DNA of 16,369 bases, from the NCBI RefSeq assembly GCF_030453725.1, contig NZ_JAKDJU010000065.1, forward strand, positions 1-16,369, in the 5' to 3' direction. Source of the DNA: Brevibacterium picturae (GTDB lineage Bacteria > Actinomycetota > Actinomycetes > Actinomycetales > Brevibacteriaceae). Below the pieces are notes generated by a model, which saw only the letters and a program-made list of their open reading frames with translations, made no database searches and had not been told where the DNA came from. Shown here one piece after another: positions 6,792 through 14,087 of the stretch. Numbering within the stretch: the stretch's first letter is position 1; the number at the start of each line of letters is the position of its first letter. A program made the translations under genes and the position numbers.

Positions 6792-7169
6792 TCATCCTCC
6801 GAACGTGTGCATCAGCTGGCGGGGGATGAAGGCGATCATGATGATGAGCCATACGATGATGACTCCCCAGAACAGCTTCTTCTGATTTTTCGGTCCACTC
6901 TTCGAGAAGTCGACGAGAATGACGCGAAGGCCGTTGAACGCATGGAATGCGATCGCGGCAACGAGTGCGATCTCGCCGATGGCCATGACCGGAGTCTTGT
7001 AGGTTCCGATCACAGCGTTGTAGGCCTCGGGTGAGACGCGGACGAGTGCAGTATCGAGCACGTGGACCAGCAGGAAGAAGAAGATTCCGACGCCTGTGAC
7101 GCGATGCGCGACCCAGGACCACATTCCTTCGTTTCCTCGGTACAGAGTGCCCGTAGACGCTTTGGCCAC
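6792..7169 (-). CDS. sdhC: Succinate dehydrogenase cytochrome b556 subunit
   Basis: First gene of the operon. The 125 residues hold three helices (about 24-44, 62-86, 100-118). The AHRVTG motif (H22-R23) matches the family's S/A-H-R-x-T-G quinone-site signature; H36 (LLVHVLD) and H76 (AFHAFNGLRVILVDF) are candidate heme ligands. The start is GTG at 7167-7169, with GGAGG on the minus strand about 7 bases upstream; the next in-frame codons give AKASTGTLYRGNEGMWSW, a normal family N terminus. Confidence 0.93.
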   Translation of the reverse strand: MAKASTGTLYRGNEGMWSWVAHRVTGVGIFFFLLVHVLDTALVRVSPEAYNAVIGTYKTPVMAIGEIALVAAIAFHAFNGLRVILVDFSKSGPKNQKKLFWGVIIVWLIIMIAFIPRQLMHTFGG

Positions 7170-7524
7170 GGAGCATCCTCCATCTTGGATTAATCGACTG
7201 TGTACATCAAGAAACTACGCCGAACGCCGCCTGGTTGCCAGTCGAGTCTCACCTGAGCGTGGTGGATCACATGAAGTTCCTGGCAGTTCCCTCATAGTCG
7301 TCGATCTCGGATACGACGAAATGCAATTACATCACACATGCGTGTGGTAAACATTCTGTCCGCGGGGCTGACCAGGTCAGTCAGGCTCTGTCCCGAAGAA
7401 GGGCCGGGCCGATCGCGAACGAGTGAGGGTTGAGGACGGCTGGGTGCAGTCTTCCGGTTCTCCTCACCCCGACACGGCGGACAACATCGGTCAGTCGCTG
7501 CTCGAACTTTGAGACACTGATGGT
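7170..7524. promoter_or_regulatory. Divergent sdhC-manC control region
   Basis: This 355-base spacer has no credible gene. The sdhC side (7170-7350) is less GC-rich and carries the candidate sdh promoter. Near the middle are two palindromes: CACAC-ATGC-GTGTG (7333-7346), flanked by TTAC and GTAA, and CTGACC-A-GGTCAG (7368-7380). Both are about equally far from the two start codons, so they could act on either gene. Neither fits the TGTGA-N6-TCACA pattern of CRP/GlxR. The manC-proximal 140 bases show no further structure that I can support. Confidence 0.45.
7212..7241 (-). promoter_or_regulatory. Candidate promoter of the sdh operon
   Basis: Minus-strand CTGGCA (7236-7241; compare TTGACA) and TAGTTT (7212-7217; TANNNT) are 18 bases apart. 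Transcription would start about 40 bases before the sdhC GTG, leaving room for the GGAGG ribosome site. The -35 lies inside a small CTGG-TTG-CCAG inverted repeat, which could be a repressor or activator contact. This is pattern-based only. Confidence 0.35.
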
Positions 7525-8640
7525 GTGAACACACACTTCCACGCCATCATCCCCGCCGGCGGATCCGGAACCCGGCTCTGGCCGCTGTCGCGCAAGGCAT
7601 CGCCGAAGTTCCTCCACGACGTGCTGGGTACGGGCAGGAGCCTCATCCAATCCACCTGGGACCGAGTCGCACCGCTCGTCGGACCTGGGAAGGTGTGGGT
7701 CGTGACCGGGCAGAGCCACCGCGAACAGGTCGCCGAACAGCTTCCCGAGATGTCCGTGAACAAGATCCTCGCCGAACCGTCCCCGAAGGACTCGGCTGCC
7801 GCGATCGGTCTCGCGACCATGCTCATCGCGAAGGAAGACCCTGACGCGATCGTCGGTTCGTTCTCTGCCGACCACTCGATCACCAACGTCGACGAGTTCC
7901 GGCTGGTCATCGACCAGGCCTGCGCGGCCGCCGAGACCGGCGACATCGTCACCGTCGGCATCATGCCCCGCAACCCGGCCACCGCCTACGGCTACATCGA
8001 AACCGGCGGGCTGCTGGGCCTCGACCGTGCTCCGACCGCCAGGCGCGCCATGGCCTTCGCCGAGAAGCCGGCAGCGAGCACCGCCCGCGAGTACGTCGCC
8101 TCCGGCCGCTACCGCTGGAATGCCGGGATGTTCATCGCAAAGGCCACCGCATTGTTGGAGGTCCTCGAGACCGAGGATCCGACCCTGCATGCCGGCCTGT
8201 CACAGATCGCCGAGGCGTGGGGGACCGATGCCCAGGCGGAGGTGCTCGCCGAGGTGTGGCCCGGTTTGGACAAGCGTGCCATCGATTACGTCGTGGCCGA
8301 GCCTGCTGCCGCGGCCGGCCGCGTCATCGTCATCCCCGGCGATTTCGGCTGGGACGATGTCGGTGACTTCGACTCGGTGGCCCGCCTGCGTCAGCCGGTG
8401 CCCGGTGAGCCGAGCGGTGTCATCTCGATCGGCGGCAACTGCGAACTCCTCGAGATCGACGCCTCCGGAGTCGTCTTCTCCGAGTCCGAGCAGCCGCGCA
8501 CGGTCGCGATCGTCGGCCTCGACGACCTCGTCGTCGTCGATACCGAGGACGTCCTGCTCATCACCTCCCGCTCCCACGCGCAGGATGTGAAGAAGGCAGT
8601 CTCCGCAGCTGGGGAGCGCGGCCTCGATGATCTGCTGTAG
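7525..8640 (+). CDS. manC: Mannose-1-phosphate guanylyltransferase (GDP-mannose pyrophosphorylase)
   Basis: The enzyme makes GDP-mannose from mannose-1-phosphate and GTP in the cytoplasm, for mannosylated lipids, glycoproteins and polysaccharides. The 371 residues begin with the nucleotidyltransferase signature AIIPAGGSGTRLWPLSRKAS (7-26) and continue with ILAEPSPKDSAAAIGLA (81-97), SADHSI (114-119), the FAEKP sugar-site motif (178-182), WNAGMF (198-203) and FGWDDVGDF. There is no C-terminal phosphomannose isomerase domain, so it is the short monofunctional form. The GTG start has no Shine-Dalgarno site; a GACACT hexamer (7513-7518) ends 6 bases before it, which suggests a leaderless mRNA. 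Confidence 0.93.
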   Translation: MNTHFHAIIPAGGSGTRLWPLSRKASPKFLHDVLGTGRSLIQSTWDRVAPLVGPGKVWVVTGQSHREQVAEQLPEMSVNKILAEPSPKDSAAAIGLATMLIAKEDPDAIVGSFSADHSITNVDEFRLVIDQACAAAETGDIVTVGIMPRNPATAYGYIETGGLLGLDRAPTARRAMAFAEKPAASTAREYVASGRYRWNAGMFIAKATALLEVLETEDPTLHAGLSQIAEAWGTDAQAEVLAEVWPGLDKRAIDYVVAEPAAAAGRVIVIPGDFGWDDVGDFDSVARLRQPVPGEPSGVISIGGNCELLEIDASGVVFSESEQPRTVAIVGLDDLVVVDTEDVLLITSRSHAQDVKKAVSAAGERGLDDLL

Positions 8641-8706
8641 GCAGGTGGCGGGGCACTGAGTGTGTCGAAATTGGTCGCATTGCGCCCAAATGTGACGGTG
8701 AGTGCT

Positions 8707-8712
8707 TAGCAT
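8707..8712 (+). promoter_or_regulatory. -10-like TAGCAT before the M20 amidohydrolase
   Basis: TAGCAT is followed by 8 bases and then the ATG at 8721, with no ribosome site between, the geometry of a leaderless or near-leaderless transcript. No -35 is evident. Confidence 0.35.
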
Positions 8713-8720
8713 TGCAGTCA

Positions 8721-9947
8721 ATGTCTCAGATATCCCAACCGCGCCCCGACGGCGTCGCGCTCTCAGAAGGACCAGACGTGATCAGCTCTTCAATCGCTGA
8801 GATCGGTGCAGAGCTCATCGATTTCCGCCGCGACATCCATGCGCACCCGGAACTGTCCTTCCAGGAGTTCGCCACCACGGACAAGATCGTCGAACGGCTG
8901 CAGGCCGCCGGTCTGGAACCTCGGCGGCTCGAGGGCACAGGCGTCGTCTGCGACGTCGGCGAAGGGCCGATCTCCGTCGGCCTGCGCGCCGACATCGACG
9001 CTCTGCCCATCGACGACCTCATCGACGAGGACTTCGCATCGACGGTCCCGGGCGTCGCGCACGCCTGCGGCCACGACGTGCACCTGACCGGCCTCATCGG
9101 CGCCGGCATCGCCCTGCAGCGACTCCACGAATCCACTTCCGGCGGCCTCGGCGGACGTGTGCGCCTCATCTTCCAGCCCGGCGAGGAAGTCACCCCGGGC
9201 GGGGCCCTGCGGATCATCTCCCAGGGGGTCCTCGACGACGTGCCCGAGGTCTATGCCGTCCACTGCGATCCCAACGTCGACGTCGGCAGGATCGGTTCGC
9301 GCATCGGTGCCATCACCGCGGCCGGCGACACCGTCATCATCCGCCTCTCCGGTCACGGCGGACACACCTCGAGGCCGCACCTGACCGAGGACCTCGTCTA
9401 CGCGTTGGGCAAACTCGCCACTGACCTGCCCTCGACCCTGGGCCGACTCATCGACCCGCGCCACGCGATCTCCCTCGTGTGGGGTGAGATCAGCGCCGGC
9501 CACGCGGCCAATGTCGTGCCCAGCGAAGGGATTCTGCGCGGCACCCTGCGCTGCCTCGACGTCGACGGCTGGAACCAGGTCGCCGAGGTGCTCCCCGAGC
9601 TGGTCGAGAGGATCGCCGGCCCGTACGGGGTCGACGTCGACCTCGACCATCGCCGAGGTGTCCCGCCGGTGGTCAACACCGAAGACCAGGTCGCGCTCAT
9701 CGAATCCGCAGTCCGCGGCGAACTCGGCGAGAACTCCGTCCAACTGACCCCGCAGTCGATGGGCGGAGAGGACTTCGCCTGGTACCTCACCCACTGTCCC
9801 GGGGCGCTGGTGCGCATGGGCACGCGCACTCCCGGGGGTACGACCTACGACATCCACCAGGGCGATCTGCTCATCGATGAGGGCAGCGTCGAGATCGCCG
9901 CCCGCATCTTCACCGCGACCGCGTTGAAGGTCCTCGAGCGGAACTGA
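8721..9947 (+). CDS. M20-family metallo-amidohydrolase
   Basis: Enzymes of this group (AbgB / hippurate hydrolase / N-acyl amino acid amidohydrolase) cleave amide bonds with two metal ions. The 408 residues show FRRDIHAHPELSFQE (35-49), the RADIDALP motif, the metal ligands C116-G-H118 in ACGHDVH, the catalytic pair E155-E156 in FQPGEEVTPGG, H181, the GHGGHTSRPH lid-domain segment and MGGEDFAWYL near the C terminus. The substrate cannot be told. The start is uncertain: ATG 8721 fits a leaderless promoter, while the in-frame GTG at 8778 has AGAAGGA 7 bases upstream and would give 389 residues, also normal for the family. It lies 80 bases after manC in the same direction. Confidence 0.9.
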   Translation: MSQISQPRPDGVALSEGPDVISSSIAEIGAELIDFRRDIHAHPELSFQEFATTDKIVERLQAAGLEPRRLEGTGVVCDVGEGPISVGLRADIDALPIDDLIDEDFASTVPGVAHACGHDVHLTGLIGAGIALQRLHESTSGGLGGRVRLIFQPGEEVTPGGALRIISQGVLDDVPEVYAVHCDPNVDVGRIGSRIGAITAAGDTVIIRLSGHGGHTSRPHLTEDLVYALGKLATDLPSTLGRLIDPRHAISLVWGEISAGHAANVVPSEGILRGTLRCLDVDGWNQVAEVLPELVERIAGPYGVDVDLDHRRGVPPVVNTEDQVALIESAVRGELGENSVQLTPQSMGGEDFAWYLTHCPGALVRMGTRTPGGTTYDIHQGDLLIDEGSVEIAARIFTATALKVLERN

Positions 9948-9949
9948 GA

Positions 9950-9964
9950 CTGAACCGATAATCT
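9950..9964 (+). promoter_or_regulatory. Promoter-like motif before the BMP lipoprotein gene
   Basis: CTGAACCGATAATCT contains a TAATCT -10-like hexamer whose end lies 7 bases before the ATG at 9972. The same 15-base element, with two changes, stands before the adenosine deaminase gene at 11169-11183. The only purine-rich stretch before the ATG, GGAG, is 2 bases away and too close to be a ribosome site, so a leaderless mRNA is likely. Confidence 0.5.
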
Positions 9965-9971
9965 TGGAGTC

Positions 9972-11117
9972 ATGAGAGTGAAGGTCATGAGCACGGTGCT
10001 GGGCGCCGGCTTCAGCGCATTGAGCCTGGTGGCCCTGAGCGCCTGTTCGATGACGGCTCCCGAACCCGTCGAGGACGAAACACTCGGATGCATGATCTCG
10101 GCCCCAGCCGGCTTCGACGACCATTCGGCCGGGGCTCTGACTCTGGCGGAGATGGAACTGGCGCGTTCGGCGGGACTGTTCTCCGCGACCTCGAGTCAGC
10201 GGGTCTCGAACTCAGCGACCACCTCGGCGGCTCTGAAGAGGATGAGCGATCAGGACTGCGCTCTGACGACGGTGCTCGGACCGGGCGGGGCCGACGAACT
10301 CGGTGCCCACGCCAGGAGCAACCCCGAGGAGATCTTCCTGGGGGTCGCCAGTGGGCACAAGGGCTTCCCGGACAATGTGCTCAGCATCGATTTCGACCTC
10401 GTGCCGCCGGCCTTCATCGCCGGCTACATCGCCGCGACCGCAAGCGAAACCGGCGAAGTCGGGGCGCTCGTGTCCCAGGGATTCCCGCAGGCCGAGGAGA
10501 TTCTCTCCGCATTCGACGCCGGAGTCGACCTCTACAACGACGAAGCCGACGACGACGTGGACGAGGTGAAGTCCCACCGCGACTCCGCGGCCGATGGCCG
10601 GACAGTGGCAGACACCAGCGACGAGGGACGGGCATTCTTCGAATCGGCCCATGACTCGGACGTCGATGTGCTTGTGCCCTTCGGATCGGCGGCGGCGATG
10701 GGCGTGGTCACTGCCGCGACGGACAAGCTGCAGTCGCTGCGCACCCAAGAGTCTGAAGAAGACGGCGACGAGGAGAAGGTCCTGCCGAAGATCATCTGGT
10801 ACGGAGCCTCCGGTGCTTTCAGCGACACGATCATTGCCACGATCGAACCGAACATCCGCCGGGGCCTGCGCAGCATGTTTGCCGAATGGCCGCAGAGCAA
10901 GAATCCCGATGAAGTGCCCGAGGCGTCGAAGGAGGACCCCGTCGATATGGGTGGGTTCCTCGTCACCGACCGTCACTACAAGGGCACGATCGACAACGGC
11001 GGGGTGGGAATCGCCGCCGAAGACGGCTTTCTCAGCCGTGTCTCCGATGCGGGCCGCAGCATCACCGATCTGCGGGAGAGGATCAAGAGCGGGGACATCG
11101 ATCCGGAGAAATCCTGA
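9972..11117 (+). CDS. BMP/PnrA-like substrate-binding lipoprotein
   Basis: The 381-residue protein begins with a lipoprotein signal peptide (MRVKVMSTVLGAGFSALSLV, lipobox LSAC with C25), so it should be tethered to the outer face of the membrane. The BMP-family fold shows in PPAFIAGYIAATASETGEVGA, FDAGVDLY, DVLVPFGSAAAMGVVTAA, KIIWYGASG and the C-terminal IDNGGVGIA. Family members bind nucleosides or related ligands for an ABC transporter. No permease or ATPase genes are adjacent, so the transporter would be encoded elsewhere or the protein has drifted to another role. An acidic insert (about residues 186-200, EADDDVDEVKS) looks disordered. The next gene, adenosine deaminase, supports a nucleoside ligand, by inference. 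Confidence 0.75.
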   Translation: MRVKVMSTVLGAGFSALSLVALSACSMTAPEPVEDETLGCMISAPAGFDDHSAGALTLAEMELARSAGLFSATSSQRVSNSATTSAALKRMSDQDCALTTVLGPGGADELGAHARSNPEEIFLGVASGHKGFPDNVLSIDFDLVPPAFIAGYIAATASETGEVGALVSQGFPQAEEILSAFDAGVDLYNDEADDDVDEVKSHRDSAADGRTVADTSDEGRAFFESAHDSDVDVLVPFGSAAAMGVVTAATDKLQSLRTQESEEDGDEEKVLPKIIWYGASGAFSDTIIATIEPNIRRGLRSMFAEWPQSKNPDEVPEASKEDPVDMGGFLVTDRHYKGTIDNGGVGIAAEDGFLSRVSDAGRSITDLRERIKSGDIDPEKS

Positions 11118-11168
11118 GTGGGCCGAGACATCGCCGGTGTCCGCCGGTTCGTCCATCGTTCTCGCACA

Positions 11169-11183
11169 CTGATCCGATAAGCT
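11169..11183 (+). promoter_or_regulatory. Promoter-like motif before adenosine deaminase
   Basis: CTGATCCGATAAGCT matches the element at 9950-9964 in 13 of 15 bases. Its TAAGCT ends 6 bases before the GTG at 11190, so transcription would start at that codon. This decides the gene start: GTG 11184 is too close to the hexamer and no ribosome site exists for it. Confidence 0.5.
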
Positions 11184-11189
11184 GTGCGG

Positions 11190-12296
11190 GTGTTGAATAA
11201 CCCCGCCGGAGTCGCAGCAGACGACCCGATCCTGCAGTTGCCCAAAGTCTCCCTCCACGACCACCTCGACGGTGGCCTGCGCCCCGCCACGATGGTCGAG
11301 CTGGCCGCATCGATCGGCCACGAACTGCCCGCCACCGAACCGGAAGCTCTGGCGAAGTGGTATCACGATTCCGCGAGTTCCGGTGATCTGGTTCGCTACC
11401 TCGAGACGTTCTCACACACGGTTGCCGTGATGCAGAGTCGTGAGGGACTGATGCGGGTGGCCAAGGAATGGGTGCTCGACCAGGTGGCCGACGGTGTGTT
11501 CTACGCAGAGGCCCGCTGGGCTCCGGAACAGCATCTGGAAGGCGGGCTTGAACTCGACGAGGTCGTCGAAGCCGTCCAGGAGGGACTCGAAGCCGGAGTG
11601 ATCGAAGCCTCGGCTGACGGCAAGTTCATCCGCGTCGGCCAGATCATCACAGCCATGCGCCAGGCGGACAACTCCCTGGCCATTGCGGAATTGGCGATCA
11701 GGCACCGGGAGAAGGGATCGGAATCCGGCGTCGTCGGCTTCGACATCGCCGGTCCGGAGAACGGCTTCCCGCCCTCGGCGCACCTGTCCGCATTCAACGC
11801 ACTCCACCAGGCCTACGTGCCCGTCACAATCCATGCCGGCGAGGCGGCCGGCAAGAACTCGATCCACGAGGCTCTGACCATCTGCCATGCCCAGCGCATC
11901 GGCCACGGAGCCCGGATCGTCGAAGACATGGACATCGTCGAAGGTGAGGGACAGCTGGGCAATCTGGCCGCGTGGGTCCTCGATCAGCAGATCCCGCTCG
12001 AACTGTGTCCCAGTTCCAATCTGCAGACCGACATCGGCGGCACCATCGCCTCCCACCCCATCACGGGACTCAAGGATCTGGGCTTCGCCGTCACCATCAA
12101 TCCGGACAACCGGCTGATGTCAGCGACCTCGGTCACGCGTGAGATGCGCCTGCTCGTCGAGGAGGCCGGCTGGACCCAGACCGACCTCGAATGGGCCACC
12201 GTCAACGCGATCACCGCAGCATTCCTGCCCCTCGACGTGCGTGAACGCATGCTCGACGAGATCCTCATTCCAGGATTCTCCCGGGTGGACATTTGA
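11190..12296 (+). CDS. add: Adenosine deaminase
   Basis: Converts adenosine and deoxyadenosine to inosine and deoxyinosine in the cytoplasm, for purine salvage. The zinc site is visible: SLHDHLDGGLRP (first two His, about residues 23 and 25 from this start), TIHAGEAAG (third His and catalytic Glu), QRIGHGARI (His) and INPDNRLMS (zinc-binding Asp followed by Asn where many homologues have a second Asp). CPSSNLQT is also typical. Length is 368 residues. GTG 11184 would add two residues; GTG 11190 is preferred because it fits a leaderless start. It follows the BMP lipoprotein gene by about 70 bases, which suggests a purine-nucleoside salvage pair. Confidence 0.93.
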   Translation: MLNNPAGVAADDPILQLPKVSLHDHLDGGLRPATMVELAASIGHELPATEPEALAKWYHDSASSGDLVRYLETFSHTVAVMQSREGLMRVAKEWVLDQVADGVFYAEARWAPEQHLEGGLELDEVVEAVQEGLEAGVIEASADGKFIRVGQIITAMRQADNSLAIAELAIRHREKGSESGVVGFDIAGPENGFPPSAHLSAFNALHQAYVPVTIHAGEAAGKNSIHEALTICHAQRIGHGARIVEDMDIVEGEGQLGNLAAWVLDQQIPLELCPSSNLQTDIGGTIASHPITGLKDLGFAVTINPDNRLMSATSVTREMRLLVEEAGWTQTDLEWATVNAITAAFLPLDVRERMLDEILIPGFSRVDI

Positions 12297-12319
12297 GTTC
12301 ACGGGACAAGGATTCGTCC

Positions 12320-12769
12320 GTGCCCGGCGAATCATCCGAACCCGGTGGCCCAGAGGGCACGGCCGGCTCTGCGGAGCCTGCCGGTCACGGCGTTGACACC
12401 CCACGAGCGATGCTGCTGGTCGTCGTTGTTCTCGGAATCCAGGTCCTGGCGCTCCTCGGGTCCGCACTGTCGTTCATCATCACCGCATTCAGTGCGGGCC
12501 CACTGGCCGGATCTCTGCTGGGCCTGGCTGTCATGTTCCTCATCTTCGCCGCCGGCGTGGCCGCTGCTGCACGGGGATCGTGGAAACTGCATCGCTGGGC
12601 CCGGCCGGCGGCGATCGCCTTCGAACTGCTCGTCATCGTCTTCGCCTTCAGCGTCATCGCCGGGTCCCTGTGGCTCGGTCTGGCGTGCCTGGTCACAGCG
12701 ATTGCGGTGCTTTTGGGGTACTTCCTGCCCCCGGTCGTCGACGCCTACAACCGGGCGCTCGAGGGCTGA
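12320..12769 (+). CDS. Small four-helix membrane protein of unknown function
   Basis: The product has about 149 residues: a Pro/Gly/Glu-rich disordered start of about 28 residues, then four hydrophobic helices (about 31-53, 57-79, 92-110, 113-135) with a short basic loop, RGSWKLHRWARP, between the second and third. I do not recognise a named family. AAGGA at 12308-12312 lies 7 bases before the GTG at 12320, which supports this start. An alternative TTG at 12293-12295 overlaps the adenosine deaminase stop (TTGA) and would add nine residues. Either way it is probably co-transcribed with add, but that does not prove a linked role. Confidence 0.75.
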   Translation: MPGESSEPGGPEGTAGSAEPAGHGVDTPRAMLLVVVVLGIQVLALLGSALSFIITAFSAGPLAGSLLGLAVMFLIFAAGVAAAARGSWKLHRWARPAAIAFELLVIVFAFSVIAGSLWLGLACLVTAIAVLLGYFLPPVVDAYNRALEG

Positions 12770-12819
12770 GGCCTCAGACCTCGGTGCCGCGATCAATGCC
12801 CAGAGTGGACGAAATTCCC

Positions 12820-12836
12820 AGACGCGCCGCGTCTTT
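12820..12836 (+). terminator. Weak hairpin terminator between convergent genes
   Basis: AGACGC (12820-12825) pairs with GCGTCT (12829-12834) over a 3-base loop and is followed by TT. It sits about 50 bases after the membrane protein stop, in the 94-base gap to the convergent monooxygenase gene. The short tail makes it a modest candidate. Confidence 0.4.
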
Positions 12837-12863
12837 GAACCGAATCGATATCAGGTGCGTCAC

Positions 12864-14048
12864 TCACCTTCCCGGCGGCTCCCACCTCTGCACGCTGGCG
12901 GCTTGGGCGGCTGTGAACCTCGATGGCACGGCGGTGAAGACCGCATCGCGGAGTCCAGAGAGCAGCGGGGACCGAATCTGGAAGACGGCGCCGAGGGCGC
13001 GTGACTTCGCCGCGATCGACTGACTGCGCGTCCGCCGCAGACGGTCGTAGCGGCGCAGCTGAGAGTCGACCTCGGCCGCGTCGTCCGCGGAGTTCGCGAC
13101 AGTCGCGATGACCGGTGCCAGGAGCGCGGACAGTGTCGCGGCGTCCTCCAGTGCCTGTCCGCCGCCCTGCCCCAGGTTGGGAGTCATCGCATGCGCGGCG
13201 TCGCCGAGGAGGACGACGCGTCCCCGGTGGTAGGTCGACAGGGGTGCGGCGAGGTCTGAGATCGGTGTCCGCTGGATGCGTGCCGACGGCGTTGCATCGA
13301 CGAGCTCGGCGATCGGTGCGTGCCAGCCGGAGAACAGGTCGCGCACTGCGGCCTTGTCATCGGCGAAGCTGGCGTCCTTGGGCATGTTCGCCACCGCGAA
13401 CCAGTACACGCGCCCGTCCTTGAGCGGTGCGATGCCGAAGCGCAGGCCCCGACCCACGGTCTCGCCAGCGGCTCCATCGAGGTCGACCGGGCGCTCGGTG
13501 ATCCCACGCCAACATGAATAGCCCGAGTAGCGTGGTCCGATTCCGGGCTCGACGGTGTCCCTCACCTGGCTGTTGAGTCCGTCGGCGCCGATCACAAGAT
13601 CGAACCGCTCCAGAGCGTCCGCCTCAGAATCCGCTTCCGTCTCAGACCCGATCGTCACCGCTCCATCGATGCTCGTCGAGGTGACGAAGGCGTTGGTGCG
13701 CACGGTTCCCTCATCGAGGGCATCGAGCAGTATCCGATGCAGGTCGGCTCGGTCGACGATGCGCAGCTCTCCGACGCTGTCGCTGGGAATCTGCGCGATC
13801 CAACGTCCGTCGGGCCGTCGCTGGCCCGCGGCGAAGGACTCGGCCTGCTTGTCTGTGATCGCCGCGAACTGAGGGCCGAGCCCCAGCGATTCCAGTGCCC
13901 TGAGCCCATTGGCGAAGACGGACAGACCCGAACCGCCGGCACGCACCTCGGCGGCCCTTTCGAACACTGTGACCTGTGCCCCGGCCCGCTGGAGACCGAC
14001 GGCGGTTGAGAGCCCGCCGATCCCGGCTCCGACGATCGCGATTCTCAT
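12864..14048 (-). CDS. FAD-dependent monooxygenase (aromatic-ring hydroxylase type)
   Basis: A single-component flavoprotein of the PHBH / salicylate hydroxylase / UbiH group, which uses NAD(P)H and O2 to hydroxylate aromatic or similar substrates. In 394 residues the FAD fingerprint GAGIGG is at 7-12 with the acidic end of strand two at E30; the DG motif is GADGLNS (154-160); the GD motif LGDAAHAMTPNLGQGGGQALEDA begins at 281. There is no signal peptide or membrane segment. The substrate is not known. A GGGAGG ribosome site lies about 10 bases before the ATG. It starts 39 bases after the orphan lipoprotein gene on the same strand, so the two may be co-transcribed. Confidence 0.88.
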   Translation of the reverse strand: MRIAIVGAGIGGLSTAVGLQRAGAQVTVFERAAEVRAGGSGLSVFANGLRALESLGLGPQFAAITDKQAESFAAGQRRPDGRWIAQIPSDSVGELRIVDRADLHRILLDALDEGTVRTNAFVTSTSIDGAVTIGSETEADSEADALERFDLVIGADGLNSQVRDTVEPGIGPRYSGYSCWRGITERPVDLDGAAGETVGRGLRFGIAPLKDGRVYWFAVANMPKDASFADDKAAVRDLFSGWHAPIAELVDATPSARIQRTPISDLAAPLSTYHRGRVVLLGDAAHAMTPNLGQGGGQALEDAATLSALLAPVIATVANSADDAAEVDSQLRRYDRLRRTRSQSIAAKSRALGAVFQIRSPLLSGLRDAVFTAVPSRFTAAQAASVQRWEPPGR

Positions 14049-14087
14049 GGGGTTCGGTCCTCCCTGGCGAGATTCGGGGTGCTTGGT

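Noticed and set aside
7333..7346. CRP/GlxR-type site in the sdhC-manC spacer
   Set aside because: The arms are CACAC/GTGTG, the reverse orientation of TGTGA-N6-TCACA, with a spacing of four, so it does not fit the family consensus.
8790..10124. Minus-strand frame of 444 codons opposite the M20 hydrolase
   Set aside because: Antisense shadow; the plus-strand gene has intact catalytic motifs.
10212..11366. Minus-strand frame of 384 codons opposite the BMP lipoprotein and the start of add
   Set aside because: Antisense shadow that crosses two real genes and has no recognisable domain.
11190..12296. Defective zinc site in adenosine deaminase (Asn after the zinc Asp)
   Set aside because: The zinc-binding Asp is present, and the DN form is, to my knowledge, common in actinobacterial homologues, so inactivity is not implied.
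12766..12777. Perfect 12-base palindrome CTGAGGCCTCAG as a terminator
   Set aside because: It overlaps the stop codon, has no loop or T-tract, and could not form a proper hairpin; the stem at 12820-12836 is a better candidate.
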